NCBI RefSeq assembly: GCF_044784365.2
Contig: NZ_CP173065.2
Strand: one strand, 5' to 3'
Length of the DNA: 64,000 bases
Source: Cetobacterium_A somerae
GTDB taxonomy: Bacteria > Fusobacteriota > Fusobacteriia > Fusobacteriales > Fusobacteriaceae
The notes beneath the pieces were generated by a model. The model did no database searches. It worked only from the letters and a program-made list of their open reading frames with translations, and was not told where the DNA came from. Positions 37,281-46,671 of the stretch are shown here, piece by piece. Each line of letters begins with the position of its first letter. Position 1 is the first letter of the stretch. Position numbers and translations under genes: made by a program.

Positions 37281-38672
37281 TTATTTAGAAATTATATGTC
37301 TTACGGCTAGTATCCCCATTACTGCAGCTATATTTAATCCACTTCCGTATCCTGAGCTGTCTCCTGCGGCATATAATCCTTTTATATTAGTTTCCATATT
37401 AGCATCTATTTTTATTCTTGTACTTCTAAATTTTATCTCAGGGAAATATAGTAATAAATCACTTGATGCAAATCCAGGAGTTATTTTGTCGTGAACTTCT
37501 ATAAATTCTATAATATTATCTAAAATTCTCTTTGGACATGCTAAAGCAATATCTCCAGCTACGTAATCCTCTGTTGTAGGAATTATATTTAATCTAGCTA
37601 TAGATTCATCTGTTGATCTTCTTCCCACTTTTAAATCTCCGTAAGATTGCATTAATATCTTACCACCAGTTAACATTGATGACATCTTCGCTATAGCAGT
37701 TGCATATTCAAATGGTTGCTTAAATGGTTGTGTAAATGTTTTTGTACATAATAAAGCTAAGTTTGTATTTTGAGATTTCTTATCTTTATATGCATGGCCA
37801 TTTGCTAACACTACATCGTCACTATGCTTTTCTGCAGCTATAAATCCACTTGGATTTGAACAGAAAGTTCTCATCTTATCTCTATATTTTGTTGTATGAT
37901 AAATCATCTTTGCTTCGTAGAAATTTTCGTTAATATCCTTCATTACTAAATCAGGTATCTCTACTCTTACACCTAAATCAACTGCACCTGTCTCATATGA
38001 TACTCCTGACTCTTCACACATCTCCATCAGTTTTTTTGCACCACTTCTTCCAAGTCCAATTACAACATTTTTTGCGAAGTAATTTTCAACTTCATCTTTT
38101 TTATTTTTTACAGTTACTCCTTTTATTTCACCATTCTCTATTATTAATCCTTCAGCAGATCTTTCAGTTATAAACTCTACACCTTTTTCTAATAAAGAAT
38201 TTACTAATTTTGTATATAGTTCTCTTGATCCATCTGTTCCCAAGTGCATTGTTGGTGTATCTACTAACTGTACATTATTTTCAATACATCTTTTCTTTAA
38301 ATCTAACATAACTTGGTTGTACTCTAAACCAGATGGTTTTTCATCAAATCCAAAATCTTTATATATATCTGCTACATATTGAATAGTTTCATTTACAATT
38401 ACTTTTCCAGTTAAAACATGAACATCTCCACCAACTCTATAATCCATATTAAATTTAGAGTCCGAAAAAGCTCCAGCTCCTGAAACTCCATAAATTATTG
38501 CACAAGTTGGACACTTTACACATGTTCCTAGCTTTTCTTTTGGACAAACTCTTTGTGTTAACATTCTACCTTTGTCTAAAACTAAAATCTTTAAATCCTT
38601 ATTCTTTTTAATAGCTTCGTAAGCTCCAAAAACCCCAGCTTGTCCTCCACCTAAAAATATAATATCGTACAT
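37281..38672 (-). CDS. FAD-dependent oxidoreductase (COG2509-type dehydrogenase)
   Basis: The 463 residues have an N-terminal dinucleotide-binding motif I-I-F-L-G-G-G-Q-A-G, a C-P-x6-C-x-x-C-x-x-C cysteine cluster near residues 45-60, and a C-terminal G-L-Y-A-A-G-D-S-S-G-Y-G-S-G FAD motif. It resembles uncharacterised FAD-dependent dehydrogenases common in anaerobes; the substrate is unknown. The frame opens 18 bases upstream, but GGAGG (38680-38684) lies within that extension, so the ATG at 38672 is used. Confidence 0.75.
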   Translation of the reverse strand: MYDIIFLGGGQAGVFGAYEAIKKNKDLKILVLDKGRMLTQRVCPKEKLGTCVKCPTCAIIYGVSGAGAFSDSKFNMDYRVGGDVHVLTGKVIVNETIQYVADIYKDFGFDEKPSGLEYNQVMLDLKKRCIENNVQLVDTPTMHLGTDGSRELYTKLVNSLLEKGVEFITERSAEGLIIENGEIKGVTVKNKKDEVENYFAKNVVIGLGRSGAKKLMEMCEESGVSYETGAVDLGVRVEIPDLVMKDINENFYEAKMIYHTTKYRDKMRTFCSNPSGFIAAEKHSDDVVLANGHAYKDKKSQNTNLALLCTKTFTQPFKQPFEYATAIAKMSSMLTGGKILMQSYGDLKVGRRSTDESIARLNIIPTTEDYVAGDIALACPKRILDNIIEFIEVHDKITPGFASSDLLLYFPEIKFRSTRIKIDANMETNIKGLYAAGDSSGYGSGLNIAAVMGILAVRHIISK

Positions 38673-38693
38673 TTGTTTTCCTCCATTCATGTT

Positions 38694-39170
38694 CTACTGT
38701 CTAATCCAGTTTACTTTTTCTATATAAATATCCTCAGGTAAATTAGGATGAATCTCTCCTGTTCTTTGAGAATAATTATAATTCCAACCACCATTTTTAT
38801 TTGTATTTTCAAAATCTTGTACATCATAAACTTCATTTGATGCAATTATTGAGTTACTACCATAAGTCTTAGCCAAAGTTTTTCGTCCATAAATATCTGC
38901 AAAAGATATCTTCTGTCCTTTTTCATTCACATAATCTAAAAGGTGTAAGTTCATATTTACCCCTGGTTTTGTTAACTCAGGATAACTCCCTGTCAATTGA
39001 TAGTATTTCTCTAAAGCTATTCTAAGTTCTTTTGTACTTCTCACTGTTTCATCAATTTTGTACGTTCCTGTTAAATCATCGATTCCTCTCATAGCAAGAT
39101 AGATAAATAAAATTGTTACTGCTATATTTATAATCCAATTTAGAGTAGTTATTCTTCCGTCTTTTTCCAT
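38694..39170 (-). CDS. Pseudopilin-like single-pass protein of unknown function
   Basis: The 158 residues begin with a short polar segment, one hydrophobic helix (about 11-30), then a helical E-L-R-I-A-L-E-K-Y-Y-Q-L-T-G-S-Y-P-E type segment that recalls the linker of type II secretion pseudopilins (which often read Y-x-x-x-x-G-x-Y-P). The G-F-x-x-x-E prepilin cleavage motif is not seen, so classical processing is doubtful. It sits between yqeH and an FAD oxidoreductase with no pilus or secretion genes nearby. Probably real given tight packing and a good start. Confidence 0.6.
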   Translation of the reverse strand: MEKDGRITTLNWIINIAVTILFIYLAMRGIDDLTGTYKIDETVRSTKELRIALEKYYQLTGSYPELTKPGVNMNLHLLDYVNEKGQKISFADIYGRKTLAKTYGSNSIIASNEVYDVQDFENTNKNGGWNYNYSQRTGEIHPNLPEDIYIEKVNWIRQ

Positions 39171-39188
39171 CCCTTTAGAACCTCATTT

Positions 39189-40298
39189 TTATCTTTTTGG
39201 CTTTATAAAAGCTTCTCTAATAATTATTTCTCCACCCTTTGGTGATGTTATTTCCACTTTTAAAGGCCCTCTTTTTACAGATAACCATCCTAGTCCTTTA
39301 AAGACTAACTCTTCCCCTGTTTCCACTGTATAAACTTCTACATCTTTTTCTAAAGAGTTAAATTCATCTCTACAATTTTCACACGGTGGAGTTAAAAAGT
39401 CTGCTTTTTGCATTAACTCTTTTGCTTTTTCTACATTTGTTTCATGGAATGTTACATCTTTAGATGCATATAATGAAAATATCGGTTTTAAATCGTCATC
39501 GTTTAAAACTCTCATTTGAATCATTCCACCAATTAATATAACTCTATCTTCTTGAACTTTATAAGTTTTTCTTGAAATCTCATTAGCAGGAATTATATTT
39601 TGATTACACTCTTGACATACAAAATCAGAAAATCTTCCACTAGGAATTAATCCCGGAGTATCAATTAAAGTTATTTTTGAGAATGGAATCTCTGTTTTAA
39701 CACTTTTTAAAGTTGTTCCTGGGAATTTTGATACTGTTACTCTTTTAGCACCTATAAGCTTATTTATAATACTAGATTTCCCAACATTTGTTACTCCTAA
39801 AACTAAAGCTTTAGCTCCATCAGGATAAAAATGCTTGATTTTCTTAAATATTCCATTTATTCCATATCCATTTTTAGAACTTACTATAGCTATATCTAAA
39901 GGAGAAATTCCCTCTTCTCCTAATCTTCCTTTAACCCAATCTGCAACTTCTGATGGATGTTTTTCATCTGGTATTAAATCTAACTTATTAATTACAACAA
40001 TTGATTCCATCTCTCTTAAAATATCAAGAATCTCATCATCAAATGATCCTTCAAAATCGATAATATCAAAAACAGGTATTGCTACATCTGCTTCTGCTAA
40101 ACTTTTTTTAACTTCTTGTCTATAATCCTCTTTTGTCATTTTTATAGGAATATACTGCCCATAATTTTTTATCTTAAAACATCTTTGACAAAGTAATTCT
40201 TTATTATCCCCTTCTAAAACTGATTTCGGCAAATATCCATTAGAATTAGGATTCTCTCCTTGAAGTTCAATTCCACATCCTATACATTTTTTCGTCAT
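39189..40298 (-). CDS. yqeH: Ribosome biogenesis GTPase YqeH
   Basis: Circularly permuted GTPase for 30S assembly. The 369 residues begin with a zinc finger (C-I-G-C ... C-Q-R-C), then the G4 motif N-K-L-D-L, G1 G-V-T-N-V-G-K-S-S and G3 D-T-P-G, in the permuted order that defines the family, followed by a C-terminal domain with a C-E-N-C pair. Good ribosome binding site before the ATG. Confidence 0.92.
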   Translation of the reverse strand: MTKKCIGCGIELQGENPNSNGYLPKSVLEGDNKELLCQRCFKIKNYGQYIPIKMTKEDYRQEVKKSLAEADVAIPVFDIIDFEGSFDDEILDILREMESIVVINKLDLIPDEKHPSEVADWVKGRLGEEGISPLDIAIVSSKNGYGINGIFKKIKHFYPDGAKALVLGVTNVGKSSIINKLIGAKRVTVSKFPGTTLKSVKTEIPFSKITLIDTPGLIPSGRFSDFVCQECNQNIIPANEISRKTYKVQEDRVILIGGMIQMRVLNDDDLKPIFSLYASKDVTFHETNVEKAKELMQKADFLTPPCENCRDEFNSLEKDVEVYTVETGEELVFKGLGWLSVKRGPLKVEITSPKGGEIIIREAFIKPKR

Positions 40299-40335
40299 AA
40301 ACTCTCCTTCAATTTATAATATTAATATTTTTCTA

Positions 40336-41238
40336 TCATTTGATTTCTATCTCTTTAGACAGTTCTTTTCTTCTTTTTTTCTCTAAAGCTTCTAAATATA
40401 TTTTTGTTGAATCTAAATTTGAGTGACCTAATAATTTTTGTAACTGCAATAAGCTAATACCATGCTCTAACATGTGAACAGCAAATGTATGTCTAAAACT
40501 ATGTGGACTTATCTCCTTTGTTATTCCTGCTTTAACACCGTATCTATCTATAAGTCTTCTTAAAGAACGGTCAGTTAATCTTCCACCAGATCCGTTAACA
40601 AAAAGTATCTCTTTATTATATTTAGATCCTAACTTTTCCTTTTTAGCTACTATATATCTTTTGAAGAAATTTTTTGTTCTCTCACTAAAAAATACAGTTC
40701 TATATTTTTTAAAACTTGTTACAACAACTTCTCTACTCTCTAGATTAAAAACATCTTCTCCTAAACCTAGTAATTCTTGTGATGTTATTCCACTTGAGTA
40801 AAGAAGTTCTACAATCAACCTATCTCTCAAGCTGTGATAATTTTTTAACTCTATTGCTTTTCTAAATCTTACTATCTCTTCTAATTCAAGAACTTCAGGA
40901 ATTCCTCTATCATAGCTTGGCGCTACTATTAATTGAGCTGGATTACTTTTTATTTTCCCCGTATCCTTCAAATATTTAAAAAATGATTTTATAGATGAGA
41001 TTTTTCTATTTAAAGATCTCTTCCCTATATCACACCCTTGAAGTTCTACTAAAAACTCTCTAAAATTAAATCCATCTATATCAGAAATTTTTTTTAAATC
41101 ATTACATTTTATAATATATTCATTAAATCTATATAGATCTATTCTTAATGACTTTATTGTATTTAAGCTCTTTCCTTTTGCGAACTCACAATGATATAAA
41201 AACTCTTTTATATCCCCTAATAAATTAAGAGTATCCAT
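40336..41238 (-). CDS. XerC-like tyrosine recombinase lacking catalytic Arg I
   Basis: The 300 residues have the N-terminal SAM-like core-binding domain and a C-terminal tyrosine-recombinase domain. H-S-F-R-H carries the second arginine, L-L-G-H-S-N-L is the histidine box, and I-Y-L-E carries the nucleophilic tyrosine. The first catalytic arginine, normally in a G-L-R-x-S-E-L motif, is replaced: the segment reads Y-S-S-G-I-T-S-Q-E-L with Thr at residue 152 (codon ACA, 40783-40785). Gene order dprA-topA-trmFO-xerC matches CodV/XerC of Bacillus. It may be catalytically dead or act as a partner subunit. Confidence 0.85.
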   Translation of the reverse strand: MDTLNLLGDIKEFLYHCEFAKGKSLNTIKSLRIDLYRFNEYIIKCNDLKKISDIDGFNFREFLVELQGCDIGKRSLNRKISSIKSFFKYLKDTGKIKSNPAQLIVAPSYDRGIPEVLELEEIVRFRKAIELKNYHSLRDRLIVELLYSSGITSQELLGLGEDVFNLESREVVVTSFKKYRTVFFSERTKNFFKRYIVAKKEKLGSKYNKEILFVNGSGGRLTDRSLRRLIDRYGVKAGITKEISPHSFRHTFAVHMLEHGISLLQLQKLLGHSNLDSTKIYLEALEKKRRKELSKEIEIK

Positions 41239-41250
41239 CTCAAACTCCTT

Positions 41251-42561
41251 TTATTTCTCTTGATTTAACTTTTCATCTAAATATTCTAAAGCTATTTTTG
41301 ATATTTTATTATACTTCTCTTTTTTATCTCTTATTCTTTCATCTAAAGATTTTATTACACCAAAATTAGGTCCCATTGGTTGGAAATTTTTCTTTTCCTC
41401 TGTAATATATTTAATAATTGCTCCAATTGAGCTTCTATCATCTAATATTAATGGTGCTTTCCCATCCATTTTTCTAAGAATGTTAGTTGCCGCCATTAAT
41501 CCAGTAGCAATAGCACAAACATATCCTTCTCCACCAGTTATTTGTCCTGCAAAGTATATATCTTCATTATTTTTTAAATTTAATGCTGGTGTTAATAGCT
41601 TTGTTGAATTTATAAATGTATTTCTATGCATAACTCCATATCTTACAAACTCTGCATTTTCAAGTCCTGGTATCATTGAGAATACTCTCTTTTGTTCTCC
41701 CCACTTTAAATTTGTCTGAAATCCTACTAAATTATATAACTTTCCATCTTTATCGTCTTGTCTTAACTGAACTACTGCAAATTCCTCTTTTCCAGTTTTT
41801 GGATTTATTAATCCTTTTGGTTTTAATGGTCCAAATAGTAGAGTTTTAAATCCTCTTTGAGCTATTCTTTCAACTGGCATACATGCCTCAAATAATTTTT
41901 CCTCTTCAAACTTTTTTAAAGGAGCTCTTTCTGCTGATATTAAAGCTTCATAAAAAGTTTCATACTCCTCTTTATTCATTGGACAGTTAATATATTCTCC
42001 TTCTCCCTTATCATATCTTGATTGGAAAAATACTTTATCTTTATCGATTGACTCTAAAGTTACAATTGGAGCTGCTGCATCATAAAAATATAGATATTCC
42101 TGCTCTAATGTTTTTCCAATATTTTTAGATAGCTCATCCGATGTTAATGGCCCACTAGCAACGATAACTATTTTATCTTTTGGAATCTCTTTCAACTCTT
42201 CATTTATTATTTCAATATTTTCCATAGAATGTAACTTCTCTGTTACCTTTTCTGAAAACCCTTCTCTATCTACAGCTAGAGCTTGTCCTGCAGGAACTTT
42301 AACTTCATCTGCAATTTCAATAAGTAAAGACCCCATTCTTCTTAGCTCTTCCTTCATTAATCCAGAAGCATTCCCTAAATGATCTCCTCCTAAAGAATTA
42401 CTACATACTAATTCAGCAAACTTTTCACTTTTATGAGCTTCCGTTGAAACTTTTGGTCTCATTTCATATAATTTTACTTTAACTCCACTTTTTGCTAATT
42501 GGTATGCTGCCTCCGAACCAGCTAATCCAGCTCCTATTACTACTACTTCTTTATTTGTCAT
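41251..42561 (-). CDS. trmFO: Methylenetetrahydrofolate-tRNA-(uracil-5-)-methyltransferase TrmFO
   Basis: Folate/FAD-dependent enzyme forming m5U54 in tRNA. The 436 residues start with the FAD motif V-I-G-A-G-L-A-G-S-E-A-A and contain E-L-V-C-S-N-S-L-G, F-G-P-L-K-P-K-G-L and a C-terminal G-Q-I-T-G-G-E-G-Y motif. The open frame begins 21 bases upstream, but AAGGAG lies within that stretch and 5 bases before the ATG at 42561, which is used. It is between topA and the xerC-like gene, as in many Firmicutes. Confidence 0.95.
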   Translation of the reverse strand: MTNKEVVVIGAGLAGSEAAYQLAKSGVKVKLYEMRPKVSTEAHKSEKFAELVCSNSLGGDHLGNASGLMKEELRRMGSLLIEIADEVKVPAGQALAVDREGFSEKVTEKLHSMENIEIINEELKEIPKDKIVIVASGPLTSDELSKNIGKTLEQEYLYFYDAAAPIVTLESIDKDKVFFQSRYDKGEGEYINCPMNKEEYETFYEALISAERAPLKKFEEEKLFEACMPVERIAQRGFKTLLFGPLKPKGLINPKTGKEEFAVVQLRQDDKDGKLYNLVGFQTNLKWGEQKRVFSMIPGLENAEFVRYGVMHRNTFINSTKLLTPALNLKNNEDIYFAGQITGGEGYVCAIATGLMAATNILRKMDGKAPLILDDRSSIGAIIKYITEEKKNFQPMGPNFGVIKSLDERIRDKKEKYNKISKIALEYLDEKLNQEK

Positions 42562-42584
42562 CTGTTCTCCTTTTTTATACATAC

Positions 42585-42610
42585 AAAAGTCTCGCCTACA
42601 AAGGCGAGTC
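42585..42610 (-). terminator. Stem-loop between topA and trmFO
   Basis: A 7-bp GC-rich stem CTCGCCT / AGGCGAG with a 4-base loop, followed on the minus strand by ACTTTTGT. The short T-run suggests partial termination, allowing read-through to trmFO. Confidence 0.6.
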
Positions 42611-42617
42611 CTTTTAT

Positions 42618-44876
42618 CTACTCTTTTTTATCTTTTTCTAATTTCTTTATATTTTTACAATCAGGATATCCTGTACAAGCCAAGAATTTTCCCCATCTTC
42701 CTCTACCTATTTTAAATGGTCTTCCACATTTCTCACAATTTCCAGCATTTTTTAGAATCTCTTCCTCTTCTTTCTGAATTTTATCCATAATCCATTTCAG
42801 TTGAACTATTCCATCTTTTTCTTCAATTGAACCATTCATAAGAAGCTTTTTTACTTCTCCAGGTAAAGAAACTCTTTCGTTATCCTCTTTAAAGTTTTCA
42901 CTCTCTAAATAACTACCAAAACGTCCTAATTTTAGAAGTAATCTACTTCCATTACTTAAAAACACATCTGTTAATTTTCCTTGTTTAACTCTTAATTGCT
43001 CTTCTAATAACTCTTTTACTTTTATATTTCCATTTTTAATATCTTCTAATGGAATTTCAATCCCTTTTAAAGAGTATTTTTCCTTACAATTTTCATCTGT
43101 ACAACATAAATATCTTCCAAATCTTCCATTTTTCATAATCATATTTCCAGATCCACAAGGGCATGGAACATCTGAAGTTATTATTCTACTCGATTCCTCT
43201 TCAACTTTAATTTTATAAAGCTCTAAATCTTTTGAAAGCTTTGAATAAAAATCTTTTAATATCTCAATCCAATCTCTCTCTCCCTCTTCAACTAAGTCTA
43301 AACCATCTTCTAAAGAAGCTGTAAATTTAACATCCATTATATCTTTAAAGTTTTTTTCTAATATCGTTTTTATTTCGTATCCTAATTCTGTTGGAATAAA
43401 ACTTTTACCTTCAATTACAACATATTCTCTTTTCTTTAGAGTTTCAATTATTGACGCATACGTAGATGGTCTACCTATTCCATCAGCCTCTAATTTCTTA
43501 ACTAAAGATGACTCTGTTAATCTAGAAGGAGCCTTTGTCCAATCCTCTTTTATGTGTAATTTATTCAGTTTTAAGAAATCACCCTCATTTATTGTTGGAA
43601 ACTCTCCTAGTGGTAATTCCTCTTCATCCTTAAACACTTTATAATACCCATCAAATATTATTTTGTTTAAAGTTCCTCTAAATTGGTAATCTCCATTTTC
43701 TAAAATTATTTCAAATTGCTCATATTGCATTGGTGCTAATTGAGATATCATAAATCTTTCCCATATCAATTTATACAATTTATACTGATCTGGAGCTAAA
43801 TCTTTCTTTATTTTATCTGGCTCTAAATAGATATCTGTTGGTCTAACAGCTTCATGGGCATCTTGAATTTTTTCATCTTTTTTCTTCTTTACCCCTTCTT
43901 TACCTAAATACTCTTTTCCAAAAGTTTCAACTATATAACTTTTTGCCATTTCTTTAGCTTCATCAGATATTCTTGTCGAATCTGTTCTCATATAAGTTAT
44001 CAAACCTTTTTGATTTCCATCTATACTTATACCTTCATATAACCCTTGGGCTACAGACATAGTTTTTGAAGCTGAAAATCCTAAATATGATGATGATAAT
44101 TGCTGTAATGTACTTGTTTTCAATGGCAGTGGTGGATTTTTAGATTTTTTAGTTACTTTAGAGTTAATAACTGCATATTCTGAATTCAATGTTAACTGAA
44201 CATTTTTTACAATATCCTCATCTGTAACTCTTTCGAATCTTTTTCCTTCTATTTTATAGAGAGAAAGATTCATCTTATTTTCAAACTCACCTTTTATATC
44301 CCAAAACTTTTCAGGAATAAACTTTTTTATTTTATCCTCTAAATCACATACTAATTTTAAAGCAACTGATTGAACTCTTCCAGCACTTGTATTTGAAGAT
44401 ATTGACTTCCATAAAAGAGGACTTATCTCATATCCTACTAGTCTATCAAGTATTCTTCTTGCTTGTTGTGCATTAACTCTATCTATATCTACTTTTCTAG
44501 GATTTTTTATGGCTTCTCTTATTGCTCCATTTGTTATTTCGTTAAACTCTATTCTATTAGCTTCATTTTCATCTAATTTTAATGTTTGAGCTATATGCCA
44601 TGCAATAGCTTCTCCTTCTCTATCCGGGTCAGATGCCAAATATACTTTATCTGATTTTTTAGCAAGATCTTTTAAAGTTTTTATTACATCTCCCTTTCCT
44701 CTTATCGTTGAATAGCTAGGTTTGAAATCATCTTGCACATCCACTCCGATTTTACTTTTTGGCAAATCTCTTACATGTCCAAAGGAAGCTGTAACATGAA
44801 AATTATTCCCCAATATTTTTTCAATAGTCTTCGCTTTTGCAGGTGATTCCACTATTACTAAATTTTTTTTCGCCAC
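42618..44876 (-). CDS. topA: DNA topoisomerase I
   Basis: Type IA topoisomerase relaxing negative supercoils. The 752 residues start with the Toprim strand V-I-V-E-S-P-A-K-A-K-T-I, have D-x-D-x-E (D-P-D-R-E-G-E-A-I-A-W-H), the catalytic tyrosine in T-Y-M-R-T-D-S-T-R near residue 292, and C-terminal zinc-ribbon modules (C-P-C-G...C-C, and C-E-K-C-G...C). An ATG further upstream extends the frame, but AGGGGTG sits 6 bases before a GTG at 44876, whose product begins M-A-K-K-N-L-V-I-V-E-S, so GTG is chosen. Confidence 0.95.
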   Translation of the reverse strand: MAKKNLVIVESPAKAKTIEKILGNNFHVTASFGHVRDLPKSKIGVDVQDDFKPSYSTIRGKGDVIKTLKDLAKKSDKVYLASDPDREGEAIAWHIAQTLKLDENEANRIEFNEITNGAIREAIKNPRKVDIDRVNAQQARRILDRLVGYEISPLLWKSISSNTSAGRVQSVALKLVCDLEDKIKKFIPEKFWDIKGEFENKMNLSLYKIEGKRFERVTDEDIVKNVQLTLNSEYAVINSKVTKKSKNPPLPLKTSTLQQLSSSYLGFSASKTMSVAQGLYEGISIDGNQKGLITYMRTDSTRISDEAKEMAKSYIVETFGKEYLGKEGVKKKKDEKIQDAHEAVRPTDIYLEPDKIKKDLAPDQYKLYKLIWERFMISQLAPMQYEQFEIILENGDYQFRGTLNKIIFDGYYKVFKDEEELPLGEFPTINEGDFLKLNKLHIKEDWTKAPSRLTESSLVKKLEADGIGRPSTYASIIETLKKREYVVIEGKSFIPTELGYEIKTILEKNFKDIMDVKFTASLEDGLDLVEEGERDWIEILKDFYSKLSKDLELYKIKVEEESSRIITSDVPCPCGSGNMIMKNGRFGRYLCCTDENCKEKYSLKGIEIPLEDIKNGNIKVKELLEEQLRVKQGKLTDVFLSNGSRLLLKLGRFGSYLESENFKEDNERVSLPGEVKKLLMNGSIEEKDGIVQLKWIMDKIQKEEEEILKNAGNCEKCGRPFKIGRGRWGKFLACTGYPDCKNIKKLEKDKKE

Positions 44877-44972
44877 TATTTTCACCCCTAATTTTTTCTC
44901 TATATACATTATTCGCTCTTAATTATATTAGAAATTAATAAAAAAATCAACCAAGGGTACCAAGTTTCCCAT

Positions 44973-46037
44973 TTATAAACGTCTTCTGTAGTGTCCTGCT
45001 GGTAAGCTTTGAATATAACCCTCTATTTCTAACTCCATTAAATTACTCAATAATTCACTTGTTTCACAAGAAACTTCTTTTCTTATTTCTTCTAAATGCA
45101 TTTTCGTTTTTAATACACTATATATTTTTAGTTTTATCCCAATTAATTTATTTAATTTTTTTCCATCTTCACTTATTTTTAACCAGCTGTACTCATTTAA
45201 TATATCTTCACCAGATACTATCAATTTAGCTTGAGACAGCTTTATTAATTCATTACATCCTTGGGATAGTGGATATGTCACATCTCCAGGAAAAGCAAAA
45301 ACATCTCTTCCTTCTTCTAAAGATATACTCGCAGTTATTAAACTTCCTCCTTTTGAAGAACTTTCAACTACTACAGTTCCTTTAGATAAGCCAGCTATTA
45401 TTCTATTTCTTATTGGAAAATTTTTAGGTGTTGGCCTCATTCCTATTGGAAATTCTGATATTACTAATCCTTTTCGTTCTATTTCATCTCTTAATTTGAT
45501 ATTTGTTCTTGGATAAAATATATCTATTCCACATCCTAAAACAGCAATAGTATTACCTTTATACTTTAATACTTCCTTATGAACTATTGAATCTATTCCT
45601 AAAGCTAATCCGCTTACAATAACTACTTCTCCATCAACTAAATCTTTAACTGCTCTTTCACAACAAAGTTCTCCATATTTTGTTGATCTTCTTGTACCTA
45701 CTATAGAAATCATTTTATTTTTACTTAAAAGTTCTATGTTTCCTTTATAAAAAAGAAAAAGTGGAGGTTTTGCTATATTTTTCAAACTATCAGGATATCT
45801 ATAATCGTTAATACTAATTAAGCCTATCCTATTTCGTTCTAAATAATCCATAACCTCCAAATATTTTTCACAGTATTTTGAATTTTCTATCAATCTGGTA
45901 TCGTCTGTGGTTAAATTCAACATATTTGTAAGTTTATCTAAATCAGCAAAAATATCTTTATATCGTTTATTACATCCCATTAAAGCTCTAATCTTACTAT
46001 TTTTTAAACCCATTAATTTTAATCGATACCACTCCAT
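44973..46037 (-). CDS. dprA: DNA processing protein DprA/Smf
   Basis: Single-stranded DNA-binding RecA loader used in natural transformation, also widespread in non-competent species. The 354 residues contain the Rossmann-like core with I-V-G-T-R-R-S-T-K-Y-G, V-S-G-L-A-L-G-I-D-S-I-V-H and G-C-G-I-D-x-x-Y-P, plus a short C-terminal winged-helix-like part. Followed by topA after a 96-base gap with a T7 run but no convincing stem. Confidence 0.9.
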   Translation of the reverse strand: MEWYRLKLMGLKNSKIRALMGCNKRYKDIFADLDKLTNMLNLTTDDTRLIENSKYCEKYLEVMDYLERNRIGLISINDYRYPDSLKNIAKPPLFLFYKGNIELLSKNKMISIVGTRRSTKYGELCCERAVKDLVDGEVVIVSGLALGIDSIVHKEVLKYKGNTIAVLGCGIDIFYPRTNIKLRDEIERKGLVISEFPIGMRPTPKNFPIRNRIIAGLSKGTVVVESSSKGGSLITASISLEEGRDVFAFPGDVTYPLSQGCNELIKLSQAKLIVSGEDILNEYSWLKISEDGKKLNKLIGIKLKIYSVLKTKMHLEEIRKEVSCETSELLSNLMELEIEGYIQSLPAGHYRRRL

Positions 46038-46049
46038 CTGTCACCTCTT

Positions 46050-46670
46050 TTATCTAGAATATGTAGACGTTAACATATTACTTATCTCTCTTGACTGTGG
46101 ATATAATCTTCTTCCTTCTTGTAAAACCTCTCTTGCTCTATCAATTTTCTTTTCAGCCAAGTAAATATCTCCTAAAGCTAAAAATCCTTCTACACTAGGC
46201 GCATAGTTCATATATATTTGAATATCATCTATCGCTTTATTGTACCTCCCTAAATTTCTGTACGCTAATCCTCTTCCTAAATAAGCTTCTTTCATACTAG
46301 GCTCAATACTAATTGCAACGCTATAAAAATCAATCGCTTTATTGTAATCTCCAATAAATCTATAACTTGTTGCTGCTCCAAATAAATTTCTAGAGCTATC
46401 TATATTGCTACTAAAAATTTGAGCTGCTCTTTCATATTTTCTATTTCTAAAATATTGATCTCCTAAATAGAAAACCTGATTTTCATCTCCACTTATAGAG
46501 TTTATATAACTTTTAAAATATTTTTCATACTCTTTTAAAAGAACTGCCGCTTTATCTCTATCATCCTCTCTCGCTATTTGGCTTTCTAGACTTTGAATAT
46601 ATGGTGGTCTTTGATCACCTAAAGCTATTAAACTAAGAAAAAGAAATAATATTCCTATTAATTTTTTCAT
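46050..46670 (-). CDS. Secreted TPR-repeat protein
   Basis: The 206 residues start with an N-terminal signal peptide (K-K, then a hydrophobic stretch to about residue 17, cleavage likely near A-L-G), then several tetratricopeptide-type helical repeats, including F-R-N-R-K-Y-E-R-A-A-Q-I-F and Y-L-G-R-G-L-A-Y-R-N-L-G-R-Y-N-K-A-I. Probably periplasmic, mediating protein contacts. No lipobox cysteine is visible. No specific function can be given; it is packed between xseA and dprA. Confidence 0.7.
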   Translation of the reverse strand: MKKLIGILFLFLSLIALGDQRPPYIQSLESQIAREDDRDKAAVLLKEYEKYFKSYINSISGDENQVFYLGDQYFRNRKYERAAQIFSSNIDSSRNLFGAATSYRFIGDYNKAIDFYSVAISIEPSMKEAYLGRGLAYRNLGRYNKAIDDIQIYMNYAPSVEGFLALGDIYLAEKKIDRAREVLQEGRRLYPQSREISNMLTSTYSR

Positions 46671-46671
46671 T

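Noticed and set aside
44895..44972. Possible terminator between dprA and topA (T7 run at about 44939)
   Set aside because: No stem of useful length precedes the T-run; only a 3-bp GGG/CCC pairing could be found.
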